This document shows positions 1 to 7,193 of a stretch of DNA of 64,000 nucleotides, one piece after another. Each line of letters starts with the position of its first letter. Within the stretch, counting starts at the first letter, position 1. The DNA is from Listeria cossartiae subsp. cossartiae. Lineage in GTDB: Bacteria; Bacillota; Bacilli; Lactobacillales; Listeriaceae. The stretch is taken from assembly GCF_014224155.1 (NCBI RefSeq), contig NZ_JAASUI010000001.1:868001-932000 (forward strand), written 5' to 3'. The notes under the pieces are model-generated. The model was not told the origin of the DNA and made no database searches. It worked only from the letters and a program-made list of their open reading frames with translations. A program made the position numbers and the translations under genes.

Positions 1-17
1 AAGAAAACGAAAATAAT

Positions 18-53
18 AAAAAGGAATTTGGCTAATGACCAAATTCCTTTTTT
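18..53. terminator. Bidirectional intrinsic terminator
   Basis: An 11-bp perfect stem (21-31 with 39-49) with a 7-nt loop is flanked by A-runs and T-runs on both sides, so it can end transcription of the leftward gene beginning at 403 and of any gene entering from the left edge. Confidence 0.8.
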
Positions 54-73
54 GCTTAGACTATTTTTGTTCC

Positions 74-403
74 TTAATGAAAAGTAAGTTTCCATGAACC
101 GTTTTCAAAAATCCATATATTACTTCGCATTGTATAGCTATTTTCGCTTAGATTTTTGAGTTTATAATAAGAGAGAACTTTTGTTTCGTCTAAAATTTTT
201 ATGTCATATTCCATGATTGCTAAACTGCTATCACCAAGTGTTGTTAGCGATTTGTAATAAGCATAGTCTTTAACAACACCGCTTTGCGTGATTTCAATGT
301 AAGATTCGCTTAAAATATCGATAATTTCGGACATGGAGTGACGGTTTTCGAGCGATAAATGAATTTGATCGAGTTTTTGGAAATTTTCTTTCGTTAATTC
401 CAT
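74..403 (-). CDS. Small NTF2-like (DUF4440/SnoaL-type) protein
   Basis: A 109-residue protein of unknown function. It has an N-terminal helix, then alternating beta strands ending in a tryptophan-rich strand (IWIFENGSWKLTFH at the C-terminus), the usual pattern of one-domain NTF2-fold proteins of the DUF4440 kind. No catalytic residues can be named with confidence. A good ribosome binding site (GGTGGAGGA) lies about 5 nt before the ATG. It follows the clpP gene on the same strand, but a strong terminator at 432-465 lies between, so it depends on read-through or on a promoter I could not locate. The family assignment is tentative. Confidence 0.6.
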   Translation of the reverse strand: MELTKENFQKLDQIHLSLENRHSMSEIIDILSESYIEITQSGVVKDYAYYKSLTTLGDSSLAIMEYDIKILDETKVLSYYKLKNLSENSYTMRSNIWIFENGSWKLTFH

Positions 404-431
404 CGTAAGTCCTCCACCTTAAAGGGAATAA

Positions 432-465
432 AAAAGGTTCACTTCTTTTTGTAAGTGAACCTTTT
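432..465 (-). terminator. Terminator after clpP
   Basis: A 13-bp perfect stem (432-444 with 453-465) with an 8-nt loop lies directly after the clpP stop codon; on the minus strand it ends in a run of T. Confidence 0.85.
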
Positions 466-469
466 GGTT

Positions 470-1042
470 TTATTTTAAGCCATCGCGATTTTCGATGATT
501 TCATTGACGATACCGTAATCTTTCGCTTCATTAACAGAAAGCCAGAAGTTGCGGTCGGTATCTTTGGAAATTTTTTCGTAAGATTGACCAGTTGCTTCTG
601 CGATGAGGCGGTTAATTCTTTCGCGCATCCGGATAATTTCTTTTGCTTCGATTTCGATTTCGGTACTTTGACCTTGTACACCGCCAGCTGGTTGGTGAAT
701 CATGTAGCGCGTATTTGGAAGGCTAAAGCGATTTTCTTTTTCAGCGGCTAAGTAAATCGTAATACCGGCGCTTGCAACCCAGCCAGTACCAACGACTTTA
801 ACAGTTGGTTTAATAAATTTAATCATATCATGAATCGTATCGCCAGCTTCAACGTGTCCGCCTTGGCTATTAATAAAAATGGTAATTGGATCGTTACTGA
901 TAGATTCTAATAGCAAAAGTTGCTTAGAAACGTCTTCGGCTAGCTCTTGATTGATTTCCCCGTAAATTAAAACCGTCCGTGTATCAATCAATTTTTGGGT
1001 AAGGATGTTTGTGATGTTTTCATTATTTTTATTCTCTGCCAT
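470..1042 (-). CDS. clpP: ClpP1-type ATP-dependent Clp protease proteolytic subunit
   Basis: A 190-residue serine protease subunit of the ClpP family, which forms tetradecameric barrels that degrade proteins delivered by ClpC/ClpX-type unfoldases in the cytoplasm. The nucleophile Ser91 sits in VASAG and the histidine is His116 in MIHQP. The position normally filled by the catalytic Asp (the D of the xRD motif before FxS) is Asn165 in DRNFW. An Asn in the triad is the known hallmark of the Listeria ClpP1 paralogue, which has little activity alone and works in mixed complexes with ClpP2. The start is supported by AAGGAGGA upstream. Its promoter carries a CtsR-type operator (see 1089-1118), consistent with heat-shock control. 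ClpP2 is not in this window. Confidence 0.93.
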   Translation of the reverse strand: MAENKNNENITNILTQKLIDTRTVLIYGEINQELAEDVSKQLLLLESISNDPITIFINSQGGHVEAGDTIHDMIKFIKPTVKVVGTGWVASAGITIYLAAEKENRFSLPNTRYMIHQPAGGVQGQSTEIEIEAKEIIRMRERINRLIAEATGQSYEKISKDTDRNFWLSVNEAKDYGIVNEIIENRDGLK

Positions 1043-1088
1043 GAAAAAATTCCTCCTTAAAAAGCCTTAGTTTATTTGTAATACAGGT

Positions 1089-1118
1089 ATCTTATCACAA
1101 TGGTCGAAAATGGTCAAA
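1089..1118 (-). promoter_or_regulatory. clpP promoter with CtsR operator
   Basis: Reading leftward, a -35 TTGACC (1112-1117), a 17-nt spacer and a -10 TAAGAT (1089-1094) form a good sigma-A promoter. On the plus strand the -35 region is the heptad pair GGTCGAA (1102-1108), AAT, GGTCAAA (1112-1118). This matches the CtsR operator consensus RGTCAAA-NAN-RGTCAAA with one substitution and the correct 3-nt spacing. Confidence 0.8.
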
Positions 1119-1134
1119 CATTTTGAATGTAAAA

Positions 1135-1163
1135 AAGAAAACGCTTTAGGTCGGCGTTTTCTT
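1135..1163 (-). terminator. Terminator after the VOC-family gene
   Basis: A 10-bp stem AAGAAAACGC / GCGTTTTCTT (1135-1144 with 1154-1163) lies directly after the leftward gene ending at 1171 and has a T-run on the minus strand. Confidence 0.75.
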
Positions 1164-1170
1164 CTTATTT

Positions 1171-1578
1171 TTATACAAATGCTAATTGCCAAGTGATTCC
1201 ATATTTATCCGTAACCCAAGCTACTTTTCGAAGTGCTTCTACTGCTTCTGGCCCCATCATAACCGTACCTTCTTTTGCTAGTTTTTCAAAAAGAGTGTCA
1301 AATTCATCTTCCGTATCTGCAAAATAGAGAGTTGTTGTGGCCCAGCTAAAGTCGGGTGAAGCGTTATTTGTCATGTCCATAATCATAAATGAGGCACCTT
1401 TTATTTCAAAAGTAGCATTGAGAACCTTGCCAATGTCGCCGCCTTGTTCTGGTTTTGTGAAGTACGTTAGCCCGATTTTTTTCGCATCTGGAAAAGTATC
1501 TAAATAAAAATTAAACGCTTCCTCGCCGTTTCCGTTAAACGTGAAAAATGTGGAGATTCGTTTCGCTTGATTAAACAT
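1171..1578 (-). CDS. PhnB-like VOC (glyoxalase-fold) protein
   Basis: A 135-residue protein of the PhnB / 3-demethylubiquinone-9 3-methyltransferase-like branch of the vicinal-oxygen-chelate superfamily. Visible family features are the early FTFNGNGEEAFNFY segment, the central TTTLYF strand and the terminal DKYGITWQLAF motif, where W-Q-L closes the beta-alpha-beta-beta-beta fold. The substrate is unknown, and the domain name should not be read as ubiquinone biosynthesis. The start has AAAGGAGG upstream. The gene is monocistronic and divergent from the precorrin-2 dehydrogenase gene. Confidence 0.8.
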   Translation of the reverse strand: MFNQAKRISTFFTFNGNGEEAFNFYLDTFPDAKKIGLTYFTKPEQGGDIGKVLNATFEIKGASFMIMDMTNNASPDFSWATTTLYFADTEDEFDTLFEKLAKEGTVMMGPEAVEALRKVAWVTDKYGITWQLAFV

Positions 1579-1669
1579 TTCATTTACCTCCTTTGGAATT
1601 ATTTTAACTATACCCGAAAAATGTTTTAATTATGTGTTAAAATGAAGAAAAATGAGCGGAGGTTTGCTG

Positions 1670-2149
1670 ATGAAATATCCGATAATGCTTAATATTACAG
1701 GGAAAAAGGTGGTCATAATTGGTGGCGGAAAAGTGGCGCTTCGAAAAATAACCGGATTGCTAGATGCAGGTGCGGATATTTTGGTTGTCGGGTTAAATGT
1801 TTTGCCAGAGATCAAGTCGCTTAATGTACAGGTCGTGGAAGAAGCATATCGAGCGGCGCATCTTGAATCGGCGTTTATGATATTTATTTGCACAGATAAT
1901 CCAGAAGTTAATCAACTAGTTTTGCATGACCGAGCAGCGGGACAGCTCGTGAACGATACGACCGACCAAGCAAATTCCGATTTTTTCAATATGGCAACAG
2001 TGACGAAAAATGAGCTGACGATTGGGATTTCAACGGGTGGAGGCAACCCAGGCTACGCAAAGCAAGTGAAGCAAGAAGTGAGCCAGTTAGTGGCCAATTT
2101 AGAAACAGAAGAAATTGCTAATCGTAATAAAAAAGATAAAACCTGCTAA
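1670..2149 (+). CDS. Precorrin-2 dehydrogenase (Met8/CysG N-domain, SirC-like)
   Basis: A 159-residue NAD-dependent dehydrogenase that oxidises precorrin-2 to sirohydrochlorin. It starts MKYPIMLNITGKK and has the Rossmann signature VVIIGGGKVALRK near residues 14-26, followed by the family motif FICTDNPEVN and NDTTDQANSDFFN, where a conserved Asp is expected to act in catalysis and chelation. It is single-domain, without the CysG methyltransferase half. I chose ATG at 1670 because GGAGG (1658-1662) sits 7 nt before it; an in-frame ATG at 1652 has no ribosome site. It bridges CobA/HemD (51683) and CbiK (53161) of the B12 operon, which otherwise lacks this step, and it may also serve siroheme synthesis. 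Confidence 0.85.
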   Translation: MKYPIMLNITGKKVVIIGGGKVALRKITGLLDAGADILVVGLNVLPEIKSLNVQVVEEAYRAAHLESAFMIFICTDNPEVNQLVLHDRAAGQLVNDTTDQANSDFFNMATVTKNELTIGISTGGGNPGYAKQVKQEVSQLVANLETEEIANRNKKDKTC

Positions 2150-2166
2150 TTTTAGTAGGTTTTTTA
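2138..2166 (+). terminator. Terminator overlapping the preceding stop codon
   Basis: The stem AAACCTGCTA / TAGTAGGTTT (one G-T pair) followed by TTTTTATT begins inside the last codons of the dehydrogenase gene. Confidence 0.75.
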
Positions 2167-2219
2167 TTCTATTATATTGCTCTCTTTTAGGTTGCAAAAT
2201 TTTACTATAGATTTTGGAA

Positions 2220-2247
2220 TGTAAACGCTCTATCATTGAAGTATAAT
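2220..2247 (+). promoter_or_regulatory. pduS promoter
   Basis: A consensus -10 TATAAT (2242-2247) is preceded after 16 nt by TGTAAA, a poor -35 match, which suggests activator dependence. The -35 hexamer is part of TGTAAACGC; the same TGTAARCGC string occupies the -35 of the pocR promoter with the same 16-nt spacing. Confidence 0.6.
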
Positions 2248-2276
2248 GAAAAACTATTAAGAGGGTGTTGAGCCAA

Positions 2277-3632
2277 ATGTCCATTTTAGAAAAGATTAAA
2301 GATGCTGGCGTTGTTGGTTGTGGTGGAGCGGGCTTTCCGACCCATGCCAAATTTAGCGGCGAAGTGGAATATTTAATTATTAACGCAGCGGAATGTGAAC
2401 CGCTACTAAAAACCGATCATTTTGTTATGAGAAACCATGCAGTAGAAACAATTAAAGCAATTGAAATGGTTAAAAGCCAAGTAGGTGCAGAATTTGCCGT
2501 TATCGCAACAAAACGGTATTACACAGCGGAAATTGCGGCATTACGTGCGGCAATTACGGAACTAGATGCAAGCGTGACAATTCATGAGATGGATAATGTC
2601 TATCCGACAGGTGACGAGCAAGTTATGGTATTTGAAGTAACTGGACGCGTTGTACCACCAAGCGGAATTCCTCTAATGGTTGGCTGTATCGTATCAAATG
2701 TTTCAACAATGTGGAACGTCTTTCACGCGATTCAAGATGATGCGCCAGTTATTCGTAAGCAATTAACAGTAACTGGGGCAGTTGGAGAGCCAAAACTATT
2801 AGATGTGCCAGTTGGAACGCCATTTGAAGTATGTTTAGCAGCTGCTGGCGGAACTAATTTAGCGGAGTATTTATTTTTAGACGGTGGACCAATGATGGGG
2901 AAACTAAACGACCAATCTACCATTGCGGAAAAAGTAGTAACGAAAACAACGTCTGGTTTGATTGTAGCAGAGGACACGGGCTACTTGCATAAACTGCACT
3001 ATCAAACAGTCGAACAAATTTTTAACGAAACGAAATCAGCGTGTATTCAGTGTTCGCTTTGTTCGGATTTATGCCCAAGACAACAATTAGGTCACGATAT
3101 TCATCCGCATAAAGTGATGCGTCATTTTGCGGTTGCGGAAGATATTTCGGATATTAAACCGGACCCGATTTGGGAAGAAGCGATGATCTGTTGTGAATGT
3201 GGGATTTGTGAAGTAATCGCTTGTCCGATGGGGCTTTCCCCGCGCCAAGTAAACATTCACGTGAAAAAAGAACTTTTAAAACAAGGTGTGCGCTACCAAA
3301 CAGATAAGAAAGAATTTACACCAGATCCGATGCGCGAATATAAATCGATTGCACCAAAAAATATTTTAATCAAAATGGGCTTGCAGCAATATGCCGACGT
3401 TCATTTAGAAAAAATGCATTATTTAGATGTGGATGAAGTGTTTATCCCAACGAAAATGCATATTGGAGCACCGTCCATTCCGGTTGTCAGTGAAGGCGAT
3501 ATCGTGAAAAAAGGGGACTTGATAGCGAAGATTCCTGATACGGCACTTGGGGCAAACATCCATGCGAGCATTGATGGTCAAATTATCCGGATAACCGAAG
3601 AACAAGTTCATATTAAGAAGGTGATGTCATGA
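2277..3632 (+). CDS. pduS: PduS, microcompartment cobalamin reductase / electron-transfer flavoprotein
   Basis: A 451-residue RnfC-like flavin and iron-sulfur protein that transfers electrons from NADH, reducing cob(III)alamin for reactivation and adenosylation inside the propanediol microcompartment. The glycine-rich nucleotide loop GCGGAGFPTH lies at about residues 14-23. One 4Fe-4S site is CxxCxxCxxxC at Cys256/259/262/266. A second is formed by Cys305/306, 308, 311 and 316, followed by a proline-led loop. I chose ATG 2277 (MSILEKIK) with GAGGG upstream; an in-frame GTG at 2265 overlaps that ribosome site. It overlaps pduT by 4 nt, its known physical partner. In Salmonella pduS lies late in the main operon; here it heads a separate transcript. 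Confidence 0.93.
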   Translation: MSILEKIKDAGVVGCGGAGFPTHAKFSGEVEYLIINAAECEPLLKTDHFVMRNHAVETIKAIEMVKSQVGAEFAVIATKRYYTAEIAALRAAITELDASVTIHEMDNVYPTGDEQVMVFEVTGRVVPPSGIPLMVGCIVSNVSTMWNVFHAIQDDAPVIRKQLTVTGAVGEPKLLDVPVGTPFEVCLAAAGGTNLAEYLFLDGGPMMGKLNDQSTIAEKVVTKTTSGLIVAEDTGYLHKLHYQTVEQIFNETKSACIQCSLCSDLCPRQQLGHDIHPHKVMRHFAVAEDISDIKPDPIWEEAMICCECGICEVIACPMGLSPRQVNIHVKKELLKQGVRYQTDKKEFTPDPMREYKSIAPKNILIKMGLQQYADVHLEKMHYLDVDEVFIPTKMHIGAPSIPVVSEGDIVKKGDLIAKIPDTALGANIHASIDGQIIRITEEQVHIKKVMS

Positions 3633-4183
3633 AAATGGATACGTTAGGGTTTCTCGAATTAAATAGTATTTCGAAAGGCATCGAATCGGTCGATACAATG
3701 CTAAAAGCGGCCAATTCTGAATTGATTTATGCCAAAGCAAGCTGTCCAGGAAAGTATTATATTTTAATTGCTGGAACAGTGGATTCAGTGGCACAATCGA
3801 TTGAAGCTGGTACGAAAATTGGTGCGGCGAATATCGTTGGGAATCTAGTCATTCCACGTGTATCAGACCAAGTAATCAAAGCGATAAATAAAACAGAAGT
3901 ACCGGACGAAATGAATGCGGTTGGCGTTATGGAATATTATTCTTGTTCTGGTTCAATTATTGCGGCCGATGCTGCGGTAAAAGCGGCCGATGTGCAGTTA
4001 CTGGATATTCGTTTGGCAACTGGGATTGCTGGTAAATCATTCGTTGTTTTAACTGGTGATACGGCTGCATGTGAGGCGGCAGTAGAAGCTGGACTTGCGG
4101 CGGCTAAAGAAGAAGCACTGTTAATTAATAAAGTGGTTATTCCAAGACCGCGAAAAGAAGTTTTTGAGAGTTTAATCTATTAA
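3629..4183 (+). CDS. pduT: PduT, tandem-BMC trimeric shell protein with Fe-S site
   Basis: A 184-residue shell protein with two BMC domains (about 1-85 and 95-184). Such proteins trimerise into pseudohexamers, and in PduT the central pore holds one 4Fe-4S cluster ligated by a Cys from each subunit. The matching residue here is Cys106 in YYSCSGSIIAADAA of the second domain. It is expected to pass electrons across the shell to PduS, encoded just upstream with a 4-nt overlap (ATGA). The C-terminal VVIPRPRKEVFES segment is typical of BMC domains. A PduT-like paralogue in the eut operon (39349) lacks this Cys. Confidence 0.93.
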   Translation: MKMDTLGFLELNSISKGIESVDTMLKAANSELIYAKASCPGKYYILIAGTVDSVAQSIEAGTKIGAANIVGNLVIPRVSDQVIKAINKTEVPDEMNAVGVMEYYSCSGSIIAADAAVKAADVQLLDIRLATGIAGKSFVVLTGDTAACEAAVEAGLAAAKEEALLINKVVIPRPRKEVFESLIY

Positions 4184-4187
4184 AAAG

Positions 4188-4205
4188 ATAACAATATATT
4201 GTCAT
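4188..4205. promoter_or_regulatory. Candidate operator palindrome (site 1, upstream of pduU)
   Basis: ATAACAATATATTGTCAT is an imperfect palindrome around the perfect decamer CAATATATTG (4192-4201). It lies just after the pduT stop and about 80-95 nt upstream of the pduU promoter. Near-identical copies occur at 9151-9168 (pocR/pduA) and 42164-42181 (PocR paralogue/cblT). Binding by PocR or its paralogue is an inference. Confidence 0.55.
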
Positions 4206-4218
4206 GGAGTTTTTGGGG

Positions 4219-4253
4219 AAGGCACGCACTGACTGGAGTTGCGTGCCTTTTGG
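4219..4253 (+). terminator. Terminator after pduST
   Basis: A 10-bp perfect stem AAGGCACGCA / TGCGTGCCTT (4219-4228 with 4240-4249) is followed by a short T-run. It separates pduST from the pduU transcript. Confidence 0.75.
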
Positions 4254-4258
4254 ACAAT

Positions 4259-4287
4259 CTGACAATAAAGTGGCGCTTAAATATGAT
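4259..4287 (+). promoter_or_regulatory. pduU operon promoter
   Basis: -35 CTGACA (4259-4264), a 17-nt spacer and -10 TATGAT (4282-4287) give a close sigma-A promoter about 43 nt before the pduU start. Confidence 0.7.
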
Positions 4288-4329
4288 AGGATTATTTTGA
4301 GATAGTTTGTCTAATGAGGAGTGAATAAA

Positions 4330-4680
4330 ATGGGTTTTGATGATAATAAAGAACGTGTAATACAAGAATATGTACCAGGTAAACAGGTGACGCTTGCGCA
4401 TTTAATCGCCAATCCGAACCGTGATATTTATACAAAATTAGGATTAGAAGACGGCGCAACTGCGATTGGGATTTTAACCATCACACCAAGTGAAGCTTCT
4501 ATTATTGCAAGTGATATCGCGACAAAATCAGGCGACGTACAAATCGGATTTATTGATCGTTTCAGTGGTTCCGTGGTACTAACTGGCGATGTTTCTTCCG
4601 TTGAAGCTGCTTTACAACAAGTAGTATTTTCACTAAACGAAATTTTGGACTTCTCAATTCCAAAAATTACTAGGAGCTGA
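4330..4680 (+). CDS. pduU: PduU, circularly permuted BMC shell protein
   Basis: A 116-residue hexameric shell protein of the PduU/EutS type. In this type the BMC fold is circularly permuted and an N-terminal strand (here about residues 8-20, [11 protein letters not shown]) builds a small beta-barrel capping the pore. The permuted core runs from [10 protein letters not shown] to the C-terminus, with [25 protein letters not shown] and [17 protein letters not shown] segments. The start is ATG 4330 with AGGAG 8 nt upstream; a GTG at 4321 lies inside that ribosome site. No eutS is present in the eut block, so this is the only PduU/EutS-type subunit in the window. Confidence 0.92.
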   Translation: MGFDDNKERVIQEYVPGKQVTLAHLIANPNRDIYTKLGLEDGATAIGILTITPSEASIIASDIATKSGDVQIGFIDRFSGSVVLTGDVSSVEAALQQVVFSLNEILDFSIPKITRS

Positions 4681-4685
4681 GTCGT

Positions 4686-5117
4686 TTGAAGAAAATGATG
4701 GTAATGGGCTCGGTCGGTTGTGGTAAAACGACACTGTGCCAAAAATTGCATGGTTACGATATTTTATATAAGAAAACACAAGCTGTGGAGTACTTTCAAG
4801 AGATGATTGATACTCCTGGTGAATTTGTACAACATAGACAACTTTACAGTGCGCTCACAGTGACGGCAGCAGATGCCTCCGTGATTGCGATTTTGCAAAG
4901 TGTTTCGGAGAAGAAGCAGACGTTTTCACCAATGTTTGCCAGTATTTTTGCTAAACCGGTTATTGGGATTGTCACAAAAGTGGATTTAGCGGAATCGGAC
5001 AAGGACATTGAGCGAGCGGAGCGGGAATTACGCATGGCTGGCGCGAAGCATATTTTTTATATTTCTTCGGTGGATGAAACGGGAATTGAAGAACTTCGGG
5101 CATATTTGGAAGATTAA
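4686..5117 (+). CDS. pduV: PduV, P-loop GTPase-like protein
   Basis: A 143-residue Ras-like GTPase-fold protein of the PduV/EutP family, with Walker A GSVGCGKTT near the N-terminus, the switch-2-like DTPGEF, and the guanine-specificity motif TKVD. Family members associate with the microcompartment, and in Salmonella PduV contacts PduU, its neighbour here. The exact role is not settled. It starts with TTG 4686 (AGGAG 9 nt upstream), and an in-frame ATG lies three codons later. No separate EutP is seen in the eut block. Confidence 0.88.
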   Translation: MKKMMVMGSVGCGKTTLCQKLHGYDILYKKTQAVEYFQEMIDTPGEFVQHRQLYSALTVTAADASVIAILQSVSEKKQTFSPMFASIFAKPVIGIVTKVDLAESDKDIERAERELRMAGAKHIFYISSVDETGIEELRAYLED

Positions 5118-5141
5118 ATTTAATTAAGTGGAGGTTTTTTT

Positions 5142-5891
5142 ATGCCTCAAGTGAGGGATTTATCTGTAATTGATGTGCCAGGTGGTTGTATTTTGACGAG
5201 CTGTGATATTAGTGCTGGATTCGGCGAGAAAGCGCATGATGGCTTGATGGTCGCCCCGGAAGTGACAGCTCGTTTGACTTTGAGGGTTGCTCTAATGGAA
5301 ATGATTGCTTCTGGTGCGGAAATTGTATCGGTTAGTGATGTTGTCGGAGCTGAAATGGAACCCACTGGCAGACGTGTCATCGCTGGACTAAAGGACGAAC
5401 TTGCCAAGGCGAATTTAAGTCATATCGAATTAAATGGCAGTACAGAAGAAAATATGAAAGTAACTCAAACCAGCGTAGGAGTTCTTGTAACTGGTTTTGC
5501 GACTAAAGCTGCACTAAAGCTCGTGAATGTGCATGAAGCTGCGGTCTTATTTGCGTTTGGCGAACCGATTGTCGGGGCGGAAGTCTTGCAAAAAATGACG
5601 GAAATGCCAGACTATCGTTTAGTGAAAAAGTTGGTAGCACATAGCGCTGTGCTTGAAGTAGTACCGGTTGGTTCTAAAGGAATGGCATACGAGGCGAATC
5701 TTTTAGCGCGACTAAATGATGGCGTTTTTACTGCGAGTGATACTATTGGTGAAGAAATCATGAATAAAACTGCGGGACCGGCATCTGTTATTTTAGCTGC
5801 GGTTAAAACGGATGATGTAGCCGTATTTGAGCGGGAGTTCTTAGGGGCAAAACGGATAGGGGAGTTACGTGGAAGTGAGGAATGGACATGA
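5142..5891 (+). CDS. cblS: CblS, alpha-ribazole kinase
   Basis: A 249-residue protein with the AIR-synthase/ThiL-like (PurM) architecture: an acidic N-terminal DISAGFGEK stretch, then LMVAPEVTARLTLRVALMEM and a glycine-rich C-half. A protein of this type, encoded beside cobU in Listeria innocua, phosphorylates alpha-ribazole to alpha-ribazole-5'-phosphate. With the transporter CblT it replaces CobT, which makes the same product from dimethylbenzimidazole and which I do not find in this window. The ribosome site is GTGGAGG. The stop overlaps the cobU start (ATGA, 5888-5891), placing it in the lower-ligand and nucleotide-loop gene set. The identification rests on context and my memory of the family. 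Confidence 0.82.
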   Translation: MPQVRDLSVIDVPGGCILTSCDISAGFGEKAHDGLMVAPEVTARLTLRVALMEMIASGAEIVSVSDVVGAEMEPTGRRVIAGLKDELAKANLSHIELNGSTEENMKVTQTSVGVLVTGFATKAALKLVNVHEAAVLFAFGEPIVGAEVLQKMTEMPDYRLVKKLVAHSAVLEVVPVGSKGMAYEANLLARLNDGVFTASDTIGEEIMNKTAGPASVILAAVKTDDVAVFEREFLGAKRIGELRGSEEWT

Positions 5892-6445
5892 GTGAAATGA
5901 TGCTTGTAACTGGCGGGGCGAGGAGCGGTAAGAGTAGCTTTGCTGAAAAAGAGGCGGCCAAATTTAATCGTGTTTTATATGTGGCAACGGGCATTGCGTA
6001 TGAGAATGATACGGAGTTTCAAGCCAGAATCCAAAAACATCAAGCAACTCGTCCAGCAAATTGGGATACATTCGAGAGTTTTCAAGGAATTGCCGCTTAT
6101 TTGGATCAACATTCGAACCAATATGAGGTGATTATGCTTGATTGCGTGACGATGTTAGTCACTAATTTATTTTTCACTTTGCTTGGTGAGCGTGAATTGA
6201 CGAATGAGATTGCCGATGAAGTCGAGGCGGAGATCCAGTCGGAGGTAGGCGCGATTTTAACAGCTGGTAAGAATTCTTCCGCTAAACTTATTTTTGTGAC
6301 GAATGAAATTGGACTTGGTGTCGTGCCTGAAAATAAGCTTACGCGTGTTTTTAGGGATATTATTGGTCGAGTCAATCAGCAAATCGCGACTCAAGTAGAA
6401 GAAGTTTATTTTGTCGTAAGTGGCATTCCGAAAAGGTGGAAGTAA
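5888..6445 (+). CDS. cobU: CobU, adenosylcobinamide kinase / guanylyltransferase
   Basis: A 185-residue bifunctional enzyme that phosphorylates adenosylcobinamide and then activates it to AdoCbi-GDP. The P-loop [12 protein letters not shown] is at residues 9-20 or so. The RIQKHQ segment contains the histidine that in this family takes the GMP, and [12 protein letters not shown] is the Walker B-like strand. I chose ATG 5888 (MSEMMLVTG), which overlaps the cblS stop and has GAGG 7 nt upstream; ATG 5882 lies too close to that site. Confidence 0.93.
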   Translation: MSEMMLVTGGARSGKSSFAEKEAAKFNRVLYVATGIAYENDTEFQARIQKHQATRPANWDTFESFQGIAAYLDQHSNQYEVIMLDCVTMLVTNLFFTLLGERELTNEIADEVEAEIQSEVGAILTAGKNSSAKLIFVTNEIGLGVVPENKLTRVFRDIIGRVNQQIATQVEEVYFVVSGIPKRWK

Positions 6446-6446
6446 T

Positions 6447-7193
6447 ATGAAAACATTGATTTTATTAATTCAATTCTTTACGCGAATTCCGCTACCTATT
6501 CAAATAAATATGGATGAAATTAACTTGAAAAAAGGGAGTGCTTTGCTGCCGCTTGTCGGAGTGATTATTGGCGCTTGGAATTGGCTTATTTTTACTTTGG
6601 TGGCGCTTGTTATGCCATTGCCGGTTGCGATTATTGTGGGGCTTTTTGCGGAGATTATCATTACAGGCGGATTCCATGTGGATGCACTGGCGGATACGGC
6701 GGATGGGCTTTTTTCTTCGCGTAAAAGGGAGCGGATGCTAGAAATTATGAAAGATAGTCGCGTTGGTGCGAACGGTGTGATTGCGATTTGCTTTTATTTT
6801 CTTTTTTACGGCGCTTTATTCCTGTCTGTCCCTGATGTACAGCAAATTGGCTGGCTATTTTTCGTATTACCGATTGTGGCAAAAGGTGTAACGATGTTGC
6901 TTTTTGCAAAAATGACGTATGCGGGATCAAAAGAGGGGCTGGGTTCGATTTTTCTAGGAGTTCCTTGGTGGCCGATTGTGATTGCGCAAGTGATTGTGTT
7001 AGTAGCGCTAGGGCTATTTTTCTCTTATATTGGCGTCATTGCTTATGCTGGCGTGGTTTTTTTTACGGTGATTTACCGCGCGTTTGTTTATAAGCGGATT
7101 GGTGGTATGAACGGAGATACGCTTGGTGCGGGTGGGCAAATGGGGCAACTTGTCGGTTTATTTTGTTTAGTGCTGCTTTGGGGGTTGATGTAA
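6447..7193 (+). CDS. cobS: CobS, adenosylcobinamide-GDP ribazoletransferase
   Basis: A 248-residue polytopic membrane enzyme that joins AdoCbi-GDP with alpha-ribazole (or its phosphate) to give cobalamin (or cobalamin phosphate). The signature [16 protein letters not shown] (about residues 74-90) carries the conserved acidic residues, and several hydrophobic helices follow. The ATG at 6447 has AAGGTGG upstream and sits 1 nt after the cobU stop; reading further upstream would run into cobU. The stop directly abuts cobC. Confidence 0.93.
   Translation: MKTLILLIQFFTRIPLPIQINMDEINLKKGSALLPLVGVIIGAWNWLIFTLVALVMPLPVAIIVGLFAEIIITGGFHVDALADTADGLFSSRKRERMLEIMKDSRVGANGVIAICFYFLFYGALFLSVPDVQQIGWLFFVLPIVAKGVTMLLFAKMTYAGSKEGLGSIFLGVPWWPIVIAQVIVLVALGLFFSYIGVIAYAGVVFFTVIYRAFVYKRIGGMNGDTLGAGGQMGQLVGLFCLVLLWGLM

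Noticed and set aside
475..681. Minus-strand frame inside clpP, as an example of many shadow frames
   Set aside because: Overlaps a clear gene in another frame, shows no domain pattern and no ribosome site; similar shadows throughout were left out.
2161..2185. Possible fourth copy of the CAATATATTG palindrome upstream of pduS
   Set aside because: Only TATATTGCT matches; the left half is absent, so the similarity is within chance for AT-rich DNA.
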